From Entoloma clypeatum (Eukaryota; Basidiomycota; Agaricomycetes; Agaricales; Entolomataceae): a stretch of 64,000 nucleotides of DNA. A program made the translations under genes and the position numbers. Shown one piece after another: positions 20,512 to 32,400 of this stretch (its first letter is position 1; each line of letters opens with the position of its first letter). The stretch lies in the NCBI GenBank assembly GCA_963565915.1, contig OY751492.1:2170001-2234000 (forward strand). The letters are read 5' to 3'. A model generated the notes under the pieces. The model was not told the DNA's origin and did not search any database. It worked only from the letters and a program-made list of their open reading frames with translations.

Positions 20512-20812
20512 GTTATCCCATGGCTATAAATAAGTAGATGCTGCACAGGAGCTAAATAGGCCATTGGTTAGTTATGTGTTTCAAGGGGGCTGTGGCATAG
20601 GAGTCAGAGATAAGGCCTTGAGGCCATGAGTCAGAGATAACAAGTGAAAATGTATCTACAAGGAGAATAGTCCGAGTCATTGTGAGTCATAGCGCTGATA
20701 GAGGGGACATGTGTCCCAGGGTCATCAGAGTTAAGTGAAATGGGGTCTGATAGGGATTGAGGGTTGAAGGGTCGCATGAAGGTGCATAGGAAAAGGGTGA
20801 AAAAGTGTAACA
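20512..20812 (-). repeat. 5' part of the Gypsy-5 LTR
   Basis: It begins TGTTACACTTTTTCACCC (20812, minus strand) and ends at the hAT TSD 20512-20519. It matches 516-815 of the Gypsy-5b LTR in reverse. Bases 20813-20817 (GTTCA) would be the TSD; the other copy is not in the window. Confidence 0.8.
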
Positions 20813-22132
20813 GTTCATGGAGTATTGGAATTTATCTATTATGCACATTTTGAAGTTCATACTGATGAGCCCCTTGCACATTTGGATGCTGCATGGGTGA
20901 TGTTCCATGAGAACAAGGAGATTTTCAAGACCCTAGATATACGAACACATTTCAATATCAGTAAACTCCACAACATTAAACACTATATCGATTTGATTCG
21001 CTCACAAGGGAGTGCCGCCGGATTCAATACCGATGCCACAGAACGTCTTCATATTGATTGTGCCAAAATTGGATATCGCATGACAAACAAGAAGGCTTAC
21101 ATCAAACAGATGATGGTATGGCTGAGCCGTCAGGAAGCAATCCACCAATTCAGCATGTACCTGCGATGGGAGAAGAGATCCAGACCTGTATCTCAGAGTA
21201 GTAATCGGTGCAATGAGAGCGATACAGACCACAGTGAGCCTGCCAGTGAGTCGGAGAGCAAGGTAAACATGGGCATGGAGCAAACAACAACAACCTACCA
21301 ACTTCCCAAACAGCCACTGCTTCCTACTACATCCATTGCGTCAATCACGCAAGACTTCGGTGCTCTCAACTTCCTCAAATATCTAGAAGTGTTTCTCCAT
21401 CAGAAGTTCATCCCATCCCACAACCTCTCCGCCAGTTTGACATTCCCTGTTTATCACCACCTGAATCTGTTTCTCCCCCCCATTCCTGAAGTCTCCACCT
21501 CTCCCGTGAAGGATCCTATCATCGCTACCAAGTATACAGCTGGAAAAGTAACATGAGGGTGGATCAAGAAGGCTTCCCTGGCACACTTCAGCACGGTTCT
21601 AGTCCAGCTACATGAGGGCAGCAATTGAAAGGGACCTCTCAACGGTGTGTTGCAGTTCGCTGACTTGACATGCGCTTACTCACCAATAGGCCTACAGTTA
21701 GCCTAGGTCTGTCTGATATTCCAGCTCCCCGATGAGTATGGGTCCTTCAAGAAACCCTTACTCTATATGCACTGGTTCCAGCCATTCTGAACGCCTGTCC
21801 CCAACATTGAAATGTACAATATCGCATTCACATCTAGAAATCACTGGCCCCATGTGTCTGTCATTACCGCCTCGCAACTCGAGCGCTCATGCCATTTGAT
21901 ACCACATTTTGGATCCCATGTAAATGGTGCATGGTCATCTGACAGCATTTTCGATGATGCACCTTCATACTATCTCAACGCTTATCTTTGCCACCATGAT
22001 TTCTTTCATCTTCATTATCTCCCTGATCTCACTTGCTTCCTAAACCGCCCCCAGAGCGAAATTATCTGCCACCAACAACTAGCAGAAGCACACAGCCTTC
22101 GTCAATGCACATTAGCACGAACTTGCCATTAG
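20813..22132 (+). pseudogene. Plavaka (KDZ superfamily) transposase, 3' fragment
   Basis: Plavaka belongs to the Kyakuja-Dileera-Zisupton cut-and-paste transposases, common in basidiomycetes. The frame from 20813 gives DEPLAHLDAAWVMFHENKEI, then FNISKLHNIKHYIDLIRSQG, then TERLHIDCAKIGYRMTNKKA and MVWLSRQEAIHQF, the conserved block near the protein end. A later module (21400-22130) gives DEYGSFKKPLLYMHWF and SQLERSCHLIPHFG in two frames with several stops (first at 21554). The N-terminal and catalytic parts are missing because Gypsy-5 inserted at 20812. It is inactive. Confidence 0.85.
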
Positions 22133-22545
22133 TTTAAACACTTGATTGTACAACACTCCCCCCGGGTCCAAATAATCATACATGTTTGTTATTGCAAACT
22201 TGGAGCTATCCTTCATGAATCACATTAAGCTCTACCTATCTGTATGAAGTCTACAGATGCTTGCACAAAGCTATTGGAGTTCTAGATTTGATGGGTGATG
22301 TCCATCACAATACTGTGTGCTATGGAGATCTACAGACTCCTGCTGACCATTACCAGTGCTATATAATATTGGCCATGGGTCCAGAGCACAAACATTTTTC
22401 CTGATGAATGCCTACAGTGTAAAGCCAGAAAGCTAGGCTGTACGACAGTAAAACAATTCAGTCATTTGAGGCAGTGGATGTAGTATGATAAGCCCTCTTT
22501 AAAAAGTTTTGCAACACCCAGTCACCCATAGTAACCCTTTGTTTT
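22133..22545. other. No gene recognised
   Basis: Sequence between the Plavaka remnant and the mariner element. It has no open frame of note, RNA gene or repeat that I can support. It is probably the Plavaka 3' flank. Confidence 0.4.
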
Positions 22546-22547
22546 TA

Positions 22548-24164
22548 CAGTGCCTCACAAAACTGATTCAATGTTTGTTGCTTTTTGAATACCTTCAAGA
22601 TAACTCTGCAAAGAATACCAATTGAATTAAACCTTTGGTATATAATTGAAAGCCCTACTTCAGGGCTTTCAGAATATAAAGGAATCATATGATTTAGATC
22701 AGAATCCATGGAGATATGATTAAATTAAATCAGCAACTCATTGAATCAGTTTTGTGAGTACCTATAGCAATTATCAGAATCAAATGCTTCACTGGTTGTA
22801 TGGTAACCAGTTGTCATGACTTACTGATGGAACTTGAATAGAACCCTGATGGGTTGTCAAGGAAAGTTGTATAAGAAGAATCCAACCTCAACAGCCTCCA
22901 TAATTAATCATGTGCCCTATCTCCTCTTCCCACAAGGAAAACATTCTTTCTCTGGCCTCCAATGGTCACTCCACTTGTCATATTGCCTCTAATCTGGGTG
23001 TCAGCCAACCAACTGTCTCCAGAGTGCTTCAGAATCTTCTTCCTCATCGCAATCTCTCTTCTGGTGGTTGTCCATCCAAGCTTTCTCCCACCAACACATG
23101 AAACATACTTTCACAAATCACCTCAGGGAGAGCCTCCAATGCTGTGCAGGCTACCAAACACATCAACACTGTCATCTCCAATCCTGTCTCCCCAGAAACT
23201 GTGAGAAGGGTTCTCAGAAAACATGAATTCAAGGCTGTAACAAAGAAGAAAAGACCTTTCTTAAAGGCCATACATCAGAAGAGGTGGTTGGCATTTGCTA
23301 TGAAGCACAGGGAATGGACAGTGGAGGACTGGAAGAGGGTCATTTGGTCAGATGAGACCAAAATCAACAGGTTTGGGTCAGATGGCAAGGAATGGGTCTG
23401 GAAAAAGAAGGGTGAGGGGCTTATTGAAAGAGAGGTTCAGGGCACAGTCAAGTTTGGGGGAGGAAATATTATGGTTTGGGGTTGTATGGGTTGGGAAGGT
23501 GTGGGGAGACTTGCAGAGATTGAGGGGAGGATGGATGCTGATCAGTATGTGTCCATTTTGGAGGACAATTTGCTGCCCAGCATGGAGGAGAGTGGAATCT
23601 CTGAAGAGGAGATTATTTTTCAGCAGGACAATGACCCCAAGCACACCTCCAAGAAGGCCAAAAAATGGATGGACAGCAAGAATATTGCTCTGCTGGATTG
23701 GCCTGCACAGTCTCCAGACCTCAATCCTATTGAACACCTCTGGGTTCATTTAAAAGGAAGTTGAATGAATATCCAACACCACCCAAGAGAGTCTGGGAGA
23801 TTTGGGACAGAGCAGCAGAGGTGTGGAATAATATAGGGCCAGAAGTGTGTCAAAACCTGATAGAAAGTATGCCAAGAAGGGTAGAGGCAGTAATCAAAGC
23901 TAAGGGGGGTAATACCAAGTACTAAAGTATAAAATACTGTATTTATTGTACATACTCACAAAACTGATTCAATGAGTCCCTGGAGTAATTTGATCATATA
24001 TTGATCATTGTTTATGGGAATTACATAATTATTGCAGATTCCGAGAGTCCTGAAGAGGGCTTTTAACCAGGTACCAATACCTTCTTTTGATTGGCATTAT
24101 TTGCAAAGTTATTTTGAAGGTATTCACAAAGTAGCAAACATTGAATCAGTTTTGTGAGGCACTG
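22548..24164 (+). mobile_element. Tc1/mariner element (1,617 bp)
   Basis: The ends are inverted, CAGTGCCTCACAAAACTGAT at 22548 and its complement ending at 24164, with imperfect TIR similarity for about 75 bp. A TA target duplication lies at 22546-22547 and 24165-24166. A second, inward copy of the core lies on each side (22737-22758 and 23955-23976) in opposite orientation to the outer one. One transposase gene fills the middle. Confidence 0.93.
22910..23925 (+). pseudogene. Tc1/mariner transposase (DD34E), two lesions
   Basis: This cut-and-paste transposase starts at MCPISSSHKENILSLASNG. A helix-turn-helix follows (STCHIASNLGVSQPTVSRVL), then a second DNA-binding helix (NPVSPETVRRVLRKHEFK). 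The catalytic core has VIWSDETKINRFG (first Asp), FQQDNDPKHTSKKA (second Asp) and SPDLNPIEHLW (Glu), spaced as DD34E. A TGA at 23099-23101 interrupts the frame in a position likely to have been CGA. One base is missing in an A run at about 23755, after which the frame continues KLNEYPTPPKRVWEIWD to a stop at 23923-23925. Apart from these two lesions it is complete. Confidence 0.9.
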
Positions 24165-24166
24165 TA

Positions 24167-24548
24167 TATGCTCTCTCATCATAAAATCATAAACCTCCCC
24201 CATCAACTTGCATTGTGGCACACCGACAGTTCCTAAATTAAGTACAACTCACAAATTAATGAATTTGTTCCCGAACCATCACGACACATGATGACGTGGT
24301 TTGTGCCAGATGTGCCCTATCTTTATAGCAGAAGGACTCTCAAACACAACAGTTACAGTGCAAACTGGAATGTGATGCATGTAATTGTCTTCCCTCCAAC
24401 ACACTTCCTTTCAAGAGCCACGTCGTGCACGAGAAGAAAGGGTAATTTGGACACTAATGGTTAACCCTATTCACCATTCTAATTCGTAACCACTACCACC
24501 AATACCGCAACATGTCCGTAATTTGCTGCAAAGCTTGACTCAGAGGCA
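24167..24548. other. No gene recognised
   Basis: This flank of the mariner element has a pyrimidine-rich stretch and several short frames without domains. It may include the promoter or 5' UTR of the gene fragment that follows. Confidence 0.35.
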
Positions 24549-25231
24549 GAACACAACACCATCTCTTCTCACACACTGGGGTTGTCAATCTTTCCATTGG
24601 CCAAGTTCCTCAGACAGATATTCCCATCACCCTCCAGACTCTCATCAGTGCCTCACTATCAGGAAACCTGGGGGAGTACCAGTTCACCCGGCATCAGAAT
24701 ACACTCTATGTTGAGCACCCTCTGGACTACCCCATGCACTATAACGTAAGTACTGCCAGAGAGTGGTTAATCCTGGTGATGACTATGAAAGGTTGCCAAA
24801 GAGGTCTCAAGATCTTTGGTGGGGTGATCCCTGACCTCAACAGGAAAATTGGAAGCCTACAAGCCGAGGCGAAGAGGATAAAGGTGGAGCAGGAGTGGAT
24901 GAGGGCAGAGCAGGAGACAATGCACTGGGTGATAACTGAATGGAAAACCTATTCTAGGTTAGCCCAAGGTGAGCAAGATCTTTCATTTTGAAAATGTCTT
25001 CTGAACACTTTCTCCAGCGCTGAATGATTTTGTCAAACGGCAAGTTTATGCAAGAAACGACCTCATAGTGGCCCAGTGCATCTGGGATCACAACCATTGG
25101 AGACGCTACTATGCGTACTTGAGAAACAACTCCCCTCTTATCCAGTGATCTCACAGACCTTTTTAGTGCTGAAACTATTTACAGCATGGTGCCTTTCCCG
25201 ACACAAGGACGGCCTTCTCCCCAATCTACCC
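24549..25231 (+). pseudogene. Host-like gene, 5' part, cut by Gypsy-4
   Basis: I do not recognise the product. Coding-like pieces are QTDIPITLQTLISASLSGNL (about 24615-24670) and YPMHYN followed by GTAAGT. Then NPGDDYERLPKRSQDLWWGD (about 24765-24825) is followed by a Lys/Glu-rich coiled coil (RKIGSLQAEAKRIKVEQEW). A 49-bp intron at 24969-25017 (GTGAGC..TCCAG) joins SRLAQ to ALNDFVKRQVYARNDLIVAQ in frame. Frame changes near 24825 and 25148 suggest decay. Coding stops at TACCC (25227-25231), where the Gypsy-4 LTR begins. The probable continuation lies inverted at 60060-60257. Confidence 0.5.
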
Positions 25232-25546
25232 TGTTATGATCATATTTTCACTTTTCACTTTATCTTATCTTGATCTTATCTATATCTTATCGTACATGAA
25301 GACATCTTATCATTATCACGCAGCAGGATGCACAACCGGAATCGTGCAGCATGACGCTGCCTCAACACAGCCTCATGATATTTACATATATAAGTAGGGT
25401 ACTTTTACTTGTATTTGATAGCTTGTTCTCTTGAGATTCCTGCTGGGTCTCTTGGCAATACAGCACCTTCATCGTCTTTCCACGTGTTTCCTCTAAGTTC
25501 AGAAGTTTGGGCTCGCAACGTCATTAGACTTAGCGTCACCTCAACA
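25232..25546 (+). repeat. Gypsy-4 5' LTR (315 bp)
   Basis: It starts TGTTATGATCATATTTTC and ends CACCTCAACA. It has the same length as the LTR at 60258-60572; I count about 15 differences (roughly 95% identity), all transitions. A TATATAAG box lies at about 25387. Confidence 0.88.
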
Positions 25547-25558
25547 GAAGAACAAGCT
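25420..25558 (+). promoter_or_regulatory. Gypsy-4 self-primer pair
   Basis: AGCTTGTTCT (25420-25429) lies 33 nt after the TATA start. Its exact complement AGAACAAGCT (25549-25558) begins 2 nt after the LTR end. Confidence 0.7.
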
Positions 25559-26086
25559 CTAAAACTCGCCCACCCAAACTCACTTCATTTCAACTTCGCC
25601 GTTTCATGCTTTTTTGTCAAAAGTACTATATGCGGACCCTAGCGTTAAGGGGGACCTCCCGGACTTCAGGAATAAGAAGAGAAACACTTGGTACACCCAT
25701 TATAACTAGCATTGCCGTTCAAGACACACAGGGAAACATTGAGCCCATCCCGTGTCGAGGTGACCAAAGGCTGACACATCTAACCTTTGGGGAAGTTGCT
25801 GGTGTGTGTGACGGTTTGGAAGAGAAGACTGTACATGTCTAGTTCGCAACAGGTGTTCCAATCCCCAATTCCTCAACATCTCAATTTGACCAGTCCAGCA
25901 CATGTAGGGGTATTGACTGCGTGGACTTCATCTTTCCTAGATCTTCCTCTATTTGGGCATCCCAACTGCCTGGGTAGACAGATCATTCTTTGGGTTTTCT
26001 TCGCCTAAGCGTCAGAACAGGGTCGCGCGCCCTATGTAAGGTACTACTGTTCAAACCAAAACACTCCCTCCCGTCAGAACACCAAC

Positions 26087-27166
26087 ATGGACAATCAAGA
26101 TCTTCAGGACCAAGCCCCCAAACATCATGAACATCATGAACCCCCCATTGCACCACCTCCTCCCCAACCAGGCCGAAGAATTGAAATAGCCGCAGATCCC
26201 AGTAAATATAATGGATCCCGACCCCTGTTTTCGGGATGGTGGGCAAAAATGCTCATGTGGATCTGAGTAAATTGAGATCTGTTACATGGGGATGACAAAA
26301 TCTGTATCGCAGTCTGGTCCTGATTAGATGGACCGATTGCAGGAACATATGGGGAGACACGACTCACCCAATGCATGGAATCAAATGATTGGCCAACATA
26401 TCGAAACTTGGTCTATGAGATTACCACGAGGTTTCACCCTACCACTGAAGTGGAATGGGCCAGAGGAAAGATTGAGGGGTTCAAACAGAACTAGCTGAAG
26501 ACAGACGACTGGATCACACAGTTTGGAACACTGGCGATCAAAGGGAAAATTGAGGATCATCATGGGATTCCTTATTAGAGAGAAATGCCCGGGACTCAAT
26601 TGTACAACAATTGTTTCAGCAAGGAAGGCGGCAGGGCACCATGCAGGAAACTGTCAAAGAAATCTCAGCCATAGGAAGGCTGAAGAAACTTATGCCATGA
26701 GGCAAGGAATGAGGCAGGGACCTCAAAGACACAGGAACCAATGGGGAAATCGCGCCCAGAATCAGCAAGCACCACGGCTGCAAGGCCAGAATAATTTTGG
26801 AAGGCCCTTTGGGCAACAACAGAATGGGGGGTACCATCCCCAGCAAAACAGTCAGCAGCAACAACGACGTGATCCGAACATGATGAACGTCGACAGGAAT
26901 CAGCGACAAGCTCCTGGTAACTGCTATAACTGTGGTGGACAGGGGCATTTTGCAGGAGATTTCAGGCAGCCGCAGCGCAGGGTACAAGTGGCAATGATCG
27001 AACAAATTGATGAGCACAAGGAGGAAGAAATTCTGAGACAGATAATGGCAAGGCATCAAGCACATCAAGCCACAAATGGACAAATGGGTGTGAATAGTGC
27101 GCCTGCGCTGAATCCCAATGGACAAGCTGCAGGGCAGCAGGGTTTTGTAAACATCAACCAGTAATT
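26087..27166 (+). pseudogene. gag: Gypsy-4 gag, frameshifted
   Basis: The start ATG at 26087 gives MDNQDLQDQAPKHHEHHE, a Pro-rich stretch and EIAADPSKYNGSRPLFSGWW, typical of the beginning of a capsid domain. Stops and frame changes follow (first near 26264). A long 3' frame (26523-27164) holds a Gln/Asn-rich region and a knuckle CYNCGGQGHFAGDF whose fourth ligand is Phe instead of Cys. The end EEEILRQIMARHQ is acidic/helical. Inactive. Confidence 0.75.
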
Positions 27167-27195
27167 CCCCTGCTGGCTCTTCTGCTTTTGCAGCA

Positions 27196-27477
27196 ATGTG
27201 TCCAGTGTTGGATTTAGAATCCACTACCAGACTTGGATGGCCGTCAGGTGTCTGTGGAGTGAATCGGCTTTTGCAGTTCTCTGCCATCCACGAGGCATTG
27301 CAAGTCAACAATCCTATCTCCTCTCAAAGCATGGCCATACTCATCTCCGAGTCCCTGTGCCCTTTCTTCAAGCAAGGAGGTCAACTCCACATCCACTGCA
27401 GCCTCAACGCCGAAGACAATGTCTTCACCGACAAGGCCATCACCCACTCTGCTGGAGTTGCGCTTGAGAAACTGTAA
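27196..27477 (+). pseudogene. Possible start of Gypsy-4 protease region
   Basis: An open stretch after gag contains QLHIHCSLNAEDNVFTDKAI, which resembles the strand before the catalytic Asp of Gypsy proteases, but no D-S/T-G follows. Homology ends at about 27477 with the AT-rich island. This could be the left breakpoint of the proposed inversion. Weak assignment. Confidence 0.3.
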
Positions 27478-27479
27478 GA

Positions 27480-29230
27480 ATAATAGGCAATGAGCTAGAA
27501 ACATCAGTATCAGTAGATACTATAATCAATTATATAATTTTGTATGCAAATCCCAGCCTTTCAGTAAGCTGATAATTGGCGGCCATCTGCTGGTGCATAG
27601 GTTGTCATGGTGGCAGGTTGGGAGCAGTCAGTATTGGTATTGGTAGGTATCATAATGCATTATATGAGAATACAATTTGCCCATTCTATGATAATCATAT
27701 AAATCTCTTTCAGTAAGCCATCGCCTATTTGCAAGCTTCTCGGCGGTCTGGGGGTGGTGTGTAGTGTCATAGACAGGTGGCAATAGTAAATACTGCATAT
27801 TTTCTCATCAATTCCCAAATTATATAACACCAGACAATCACCATCATACAAATATAGCATATTTGAAATCAGCTTCAAATTCTGCATCTAGCAGTAGTCA
27901 AACCAAATCAATTGATTGTTATCAACTGGAACAAACAAATACAAACAATATATGCATTTATCATCGGATGTATGGTAGCTGTCTGGATCGACTTGAATTC
28001 AAATCATCTTTCTATAGCTAGCTTCAAAACTGCTATTTATGGCTATATTTGTATAAATACATATATCTGACATCCTTTTTTTAAAGCAATCTCTTTCTCC
28101 TCCCACATGATCTTGATCCAAACAAAACTGATCATTTCATCAAATGCTTATATACTCATTGAATATTTGTCATTTCACCAAGTCACATGACCAAACAAAT
28201 GCCACTTTTGAACACAGCTCACGAAATGGATCCTGATAGCATATTACTCCAACACTCTACCTAATATTGTTGAGCATTGCCCATTAAAGAAACATTTTGC
28301 TGCCATGTAAAAAGATGGATGAATGAATGAACAATGGTGCTAAGTTGTGAAATGATAAAGAATGAGTCTCGATGTATTTGTTTTTGATATTTTATATGTA
28401 TTTAATCTCCAAACTTGAGATAATAATTTAAACCTCACTTTTCAATATTTTTATACAATGTTATATAAATATATTGTATTTATATTCAAAAGATACTGTG
28501 ACAATCTGATTTTCATATATTTTCAATATTATTCTGCTCGATATTTAGTAGAGTTTCTTGGAGTATTTAAAGAATTATTCAAATAATAGCAAATCCTTTG
28601 TTTACAATAATTCATCAACACTATACTATATTATAGTTAATGTATATCCAAAGTAATATAAGAAAAATAATTTCAGTTTATTCAAGAATATTTTCTTGAT
28701 ATTTTTTCAATTGATATGCTCTACAATATTTGGTTTTGATTTTCATTTCTTTTCAATACTTTTGATTAAAGTACACAAATACAACTTGAAAAAATAATAA
28801 ATATATATTGAAATCTTGCTTTGTAATAAGATATAAATATTCATCTTTACAATATTTATAGAATATTCAAAACTTACAATCAAAGATACTTGAAATATAT
28901 CATAAAAATATTGTATGTCAAGTTTATTAAATCTTTTAGCTATTTAAGCATGGGATATGCATGGCTGCCTTCTTCATAGTTCTTTTATATAATGTCCAGA
29001 ACTATTGTAAAAGAATCATATATAATATCTAAATAACATACAAAAAGTACAGTAAATCTCAATTCAAGTACTTTTAAGATATTGTTGCCTATCATAGTGT
29101 GACATTTGTATTTAATACTCACAAGATTTTTTGCAAAGAAAGATGTAAAAAACATCATGATAAAAATTGGAATATTTTTCTAATACTTTTTGAATAGTTC
29201 AGCCCTAAGTATCTTTCACTGCATCCAGTG
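27480..29230. other. AT-rich island without genes
   Basis: About 1.75 kb becomes strongly AT-rich, especially 28360-29200. It has ATATTT/TATTTTCAA runs, no long frame and no RNA gene. Two diverged copies of a TTTCAGTAAGC..-type segment lie at about 27557 and 27710. Nothing shows whether it is decayed repeat or intergenic DNA. Confidence 0.6.
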
Positions 29231-29445
29231 TTGTAAACTATATCATTGGGGAGTCCTCGGAAACAAGGCTTGGTTCAGCCCTTATGGACAAATGCTTAAT
29301 TCCCTGTTCAGAAGAATCGGATAATTTAAATAGGCAAATGAACTCAATGGGGGAACCATCATTTATTAGATCAGCTTCTATGGAAAAAGAGCTCATGATG
29401 AAGATCATGCTGGAAACACTGCAGGACAAACATACTTGCGATGTG
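29231..29445 (+). other. Short coding-like fragment of unknown origin
   Basis: The frame from about 29251 reads SALMDKCLIPCSEESDNLNR.. and SASMEKELMMKIMLETLQD. Its composition is protein-like with a Met/Glu/Lys helix, but I recognise no family. It ends at about 29445, where the Copia-2 leader begins without its LTR. Confidence 0.3.
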
Positions 29446-32400
29446 GATAGCAGAGGGACTTGGGAACGCTGGCAACAGTGAGTACCTGCCCACTCTACCC
29501 TGGTTGGCAAAGAACCGATCGAAAGATCTAGGTTCTGAGTCATACTTCTTCACATATGAACCTGGGAAACATCATTACAACAAGTACCTGTCATGAAGCG
29601 TCCCTAAGGGGATTGACTTGGTACACATCATGTGGAAACGTTGATCGTACCTCATACACTTCTGACAAAAAGGGTTTTTCCCACAAACCGCTATTCCTGA
29701 AGGGAATATGTTATGAGGAATCATTTATTTGTTTTCTCTAAAATCAAGAACATCACTGATTGGGAGAACTCCTTTTAGACTCATTAAAAATGTCTACCTC
29801 TCGCTCCGCCCTCGACTCCATCACCATCTTCGACGGCATCGACTACCAGAGTTGGGCTGAGAAAATGAAGTCGTACCTTCTCCATCAAGGAGTCTGGCGC
29901 CTCGTATCTGGCAACATTGAGCGCCCTGACATCGCGGACTTTACGGTCACGGTCTCCACCCCTGCCTCCGCCACCTCAACGTCTGCAACTCAACCTCCGG
30001 TGGTCACCACTACTGTTGACCAACCTGCCTTCCACAAGGAAAGGAAGACCTGGATCAGGGACGACAACATGGCTCTAGGTTCCATCCGCCTCAAAGTCTC
30101 CAAGGCTACCAGAAGGCACATCAAGGACGCCAAGTCCTCAAAGGATGCCTGGAAGGCGTTCAAAGATTCCTATTTGAAGGTCTCCCCGCCACCATATTTG
30201 GCAACTTCAAAGCCACTGCCTCCTTCAAGCTATCGGGTCGCGACCCCATACCGGAAATTGAGCACCTTGGGTCACTCTTCGCTCACCTTAGCGACTCAAA
30301 ATTCATTGTGCCTGATCTGATGCAGGCTATAATCTTGGCAAGTGCCATTCCTGACGCTTGGTCGTCTCTCTCCACCGCCCTCTTCCAGGTCTACGATGCC
30401 GATGACTTCACATGGCAGGCTGTCACCGACAGCATCGTTTCAGAATACAGGCGCAAGTATGCGATAGGGTCTACTCGGGCATCCAACGAGCAGGCCCGGA
30501 AAATCTCCGGGACTAAGCGAAAGGGGCAAGACCCCAAATGGGAAAAGCAGACAGCGCTGAGTACCTCGCGTAACAACACTGACGAGCAGCCTAACTTGAC
30601 CGACCCGAGTACCGCTTCTGAAAAGAAGAAGGGAAAGGGATGCTGGCGCAACCAGAAGAAGCGCGCCAACAACGCCGACAACGACTCCGACCACGCCGAG
30701 GAGATGGTCGAGTTCATCGCACCGGCCATTGAGCAAACCCCTCGTCATCCTGCCCCTTGCCCTCTCCCTCCTCACCATGCACCATCTTTCACCACCATCA
30801 CTGGTCATGGAAAGACTTCCTTTACTGTACAACCTGAGTCAGAAAGGATGCAGTCACTACTGCAACGCATGAACCCTCCTCCTTCCCAGTACACCGGGCT
30901 TCCTTCTGGAAAGCTGTCAGCATGGAAAAAGAATGAGAGGGTGAGAAAACTCGCCCGAGAAATCGGCGCCCGACCCTCTGGGTCAAATCTTCGTATCTTG
31001 GACACCATCATTCCAGACATCGACGAGAGGCCAACTAAACAGCGTCGAGTAACTCCGCCGTTAGACCAATCGCTGCGGATGATGGACATAGACCAAAAAC
31101 AGATGGGGCCAGACGAGTTTGTGGACGAGATAGAACTTGACGGTCTGTCAAAACCTTTTCTTAAACCTTACCAAATGTGGAAAGCTAATTATGCCTCTCA
31201 ACAGACGTATAATATATTAGCTAGTACCACTACAGAGTGCGTAGATCACTTCACCAGTGATCTACACAAAAAATATATTAAACATTTTGCCTCTTGTACA
31301 CACTGTAAGGAAACAGAATGCGCGCAGTGGATATTAGACTCCGTCGCTTCGTTACACTTCACCTATGAGTTTAAAGACTTCGCATACTATAGACCTCTCA
31401 CGGTCAAGCGATTTGTCCAAACTGCAGCTAAAGGGAAGAAACTGGAAATATTAGGAGTTGGGGCCGTTCCAGTACAGCATACCCTGAATGGGGAAATTAA
31501 AACCCATCTTCTCAGACTGGTATTCTACATTCCGGACATGGACACATGCCTATTGTCCCTAGGCGTCTTCCTTAACCATGGTTACAAAGTAGACGGGACT
31601 TGTGGAGAAATCAATATCTCCAAAGGGCTGAACAAAATCCAGTTTTTGCCTCACATCCTTGGTCAAACCATTTACTGGTTAGACACTGAAATACACTATG
31701 ATCAGATCCATGCGATCTCGAGCGAAATTACTGTCGAAACATGGCACAAGCGTCTTGGTCACCCAAACGATCAAGCACTTTGAAAGATTCCCACCAGTAC
31801 CAAAGGGGTACCTGAAACACTAGTACGTGAGAAATCACAGGAAAGTTGTACAGGTTGCCTCAAAGGGAAAATGCCGAATCAATCATACCCCAATTCGATT
31901 ACAAGGGCAACCGAAACCTTCGATCTTATCCATTCCGATCTTAAACAGATATCCACGGCATCCTACCATAAATACAAATATTTCCTTACGTTTTTGGACG
32001 ACTTTTCATCCCACGTCTGGGTCGTCTTGCTTAGAAAGAAGTCCGATGCCATTACAGCACTAAGACAATTTCTTGCAATGATCCAGAATCAGTTCGCTGC
32101 TACTCCTAAAAAGTGGCGAGTTGATGGTGGTGGAGAGTTCGACGAATACAAGGATGTACTTGCCAATCATGGAATTCTGATCAACATCACGCTCCCATAT
32201 CAGCATCAGCAGAATGGTAGAGCAGAAAGGATCAATCGAACTCTATGGGAAAAATCTCAGGCCTTGCACTTCGACGCATGTTTACCACCTATGTGGTGGG
32301 AATTCTGTTTGGAACATGCAGCGTTCCTCTACAACAGAACCCCCATGCAGCGTCTTGAATGGAAAACCCCTTACTTCAGGGTGACTAATGAGATCCCCGA

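Larger units (their letters stand above)
6190..20812 (-). mobile_element. Gypsy-5 remnant (5' LTR to protease), interrupted by the hAT
   Basis: This is a minus-strand Ty3/Gypsy element. Its 5' LTR is split into 20812-20512 and 8065-7803 by the hAT at 8066-20511. The internal region runs 7802 to 6190 (gag-like, zinc knuckle, protease) and is cut off by the fold-back block, so RT, integrase and the 3' LTR are missing. The LTR start at 20812 abuts Plavaka coding sequence, which was the target. Confidence 0.8.
25232..27166 (+). mobile_element. Gypsy-4, 5' half
   Basis: LTR (25232-25546), leader (25547-26086) and a decayed gag (26087-27166) of a Ty3/Gypsy element. Pol is absent here. A same-family pol with its 3' LTR is at 60258-64000 on the other strand. 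In element orientation both outer flanks read TACCC, so the two halves may be one insertion separated by an inversion. Confidence 0.75.
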
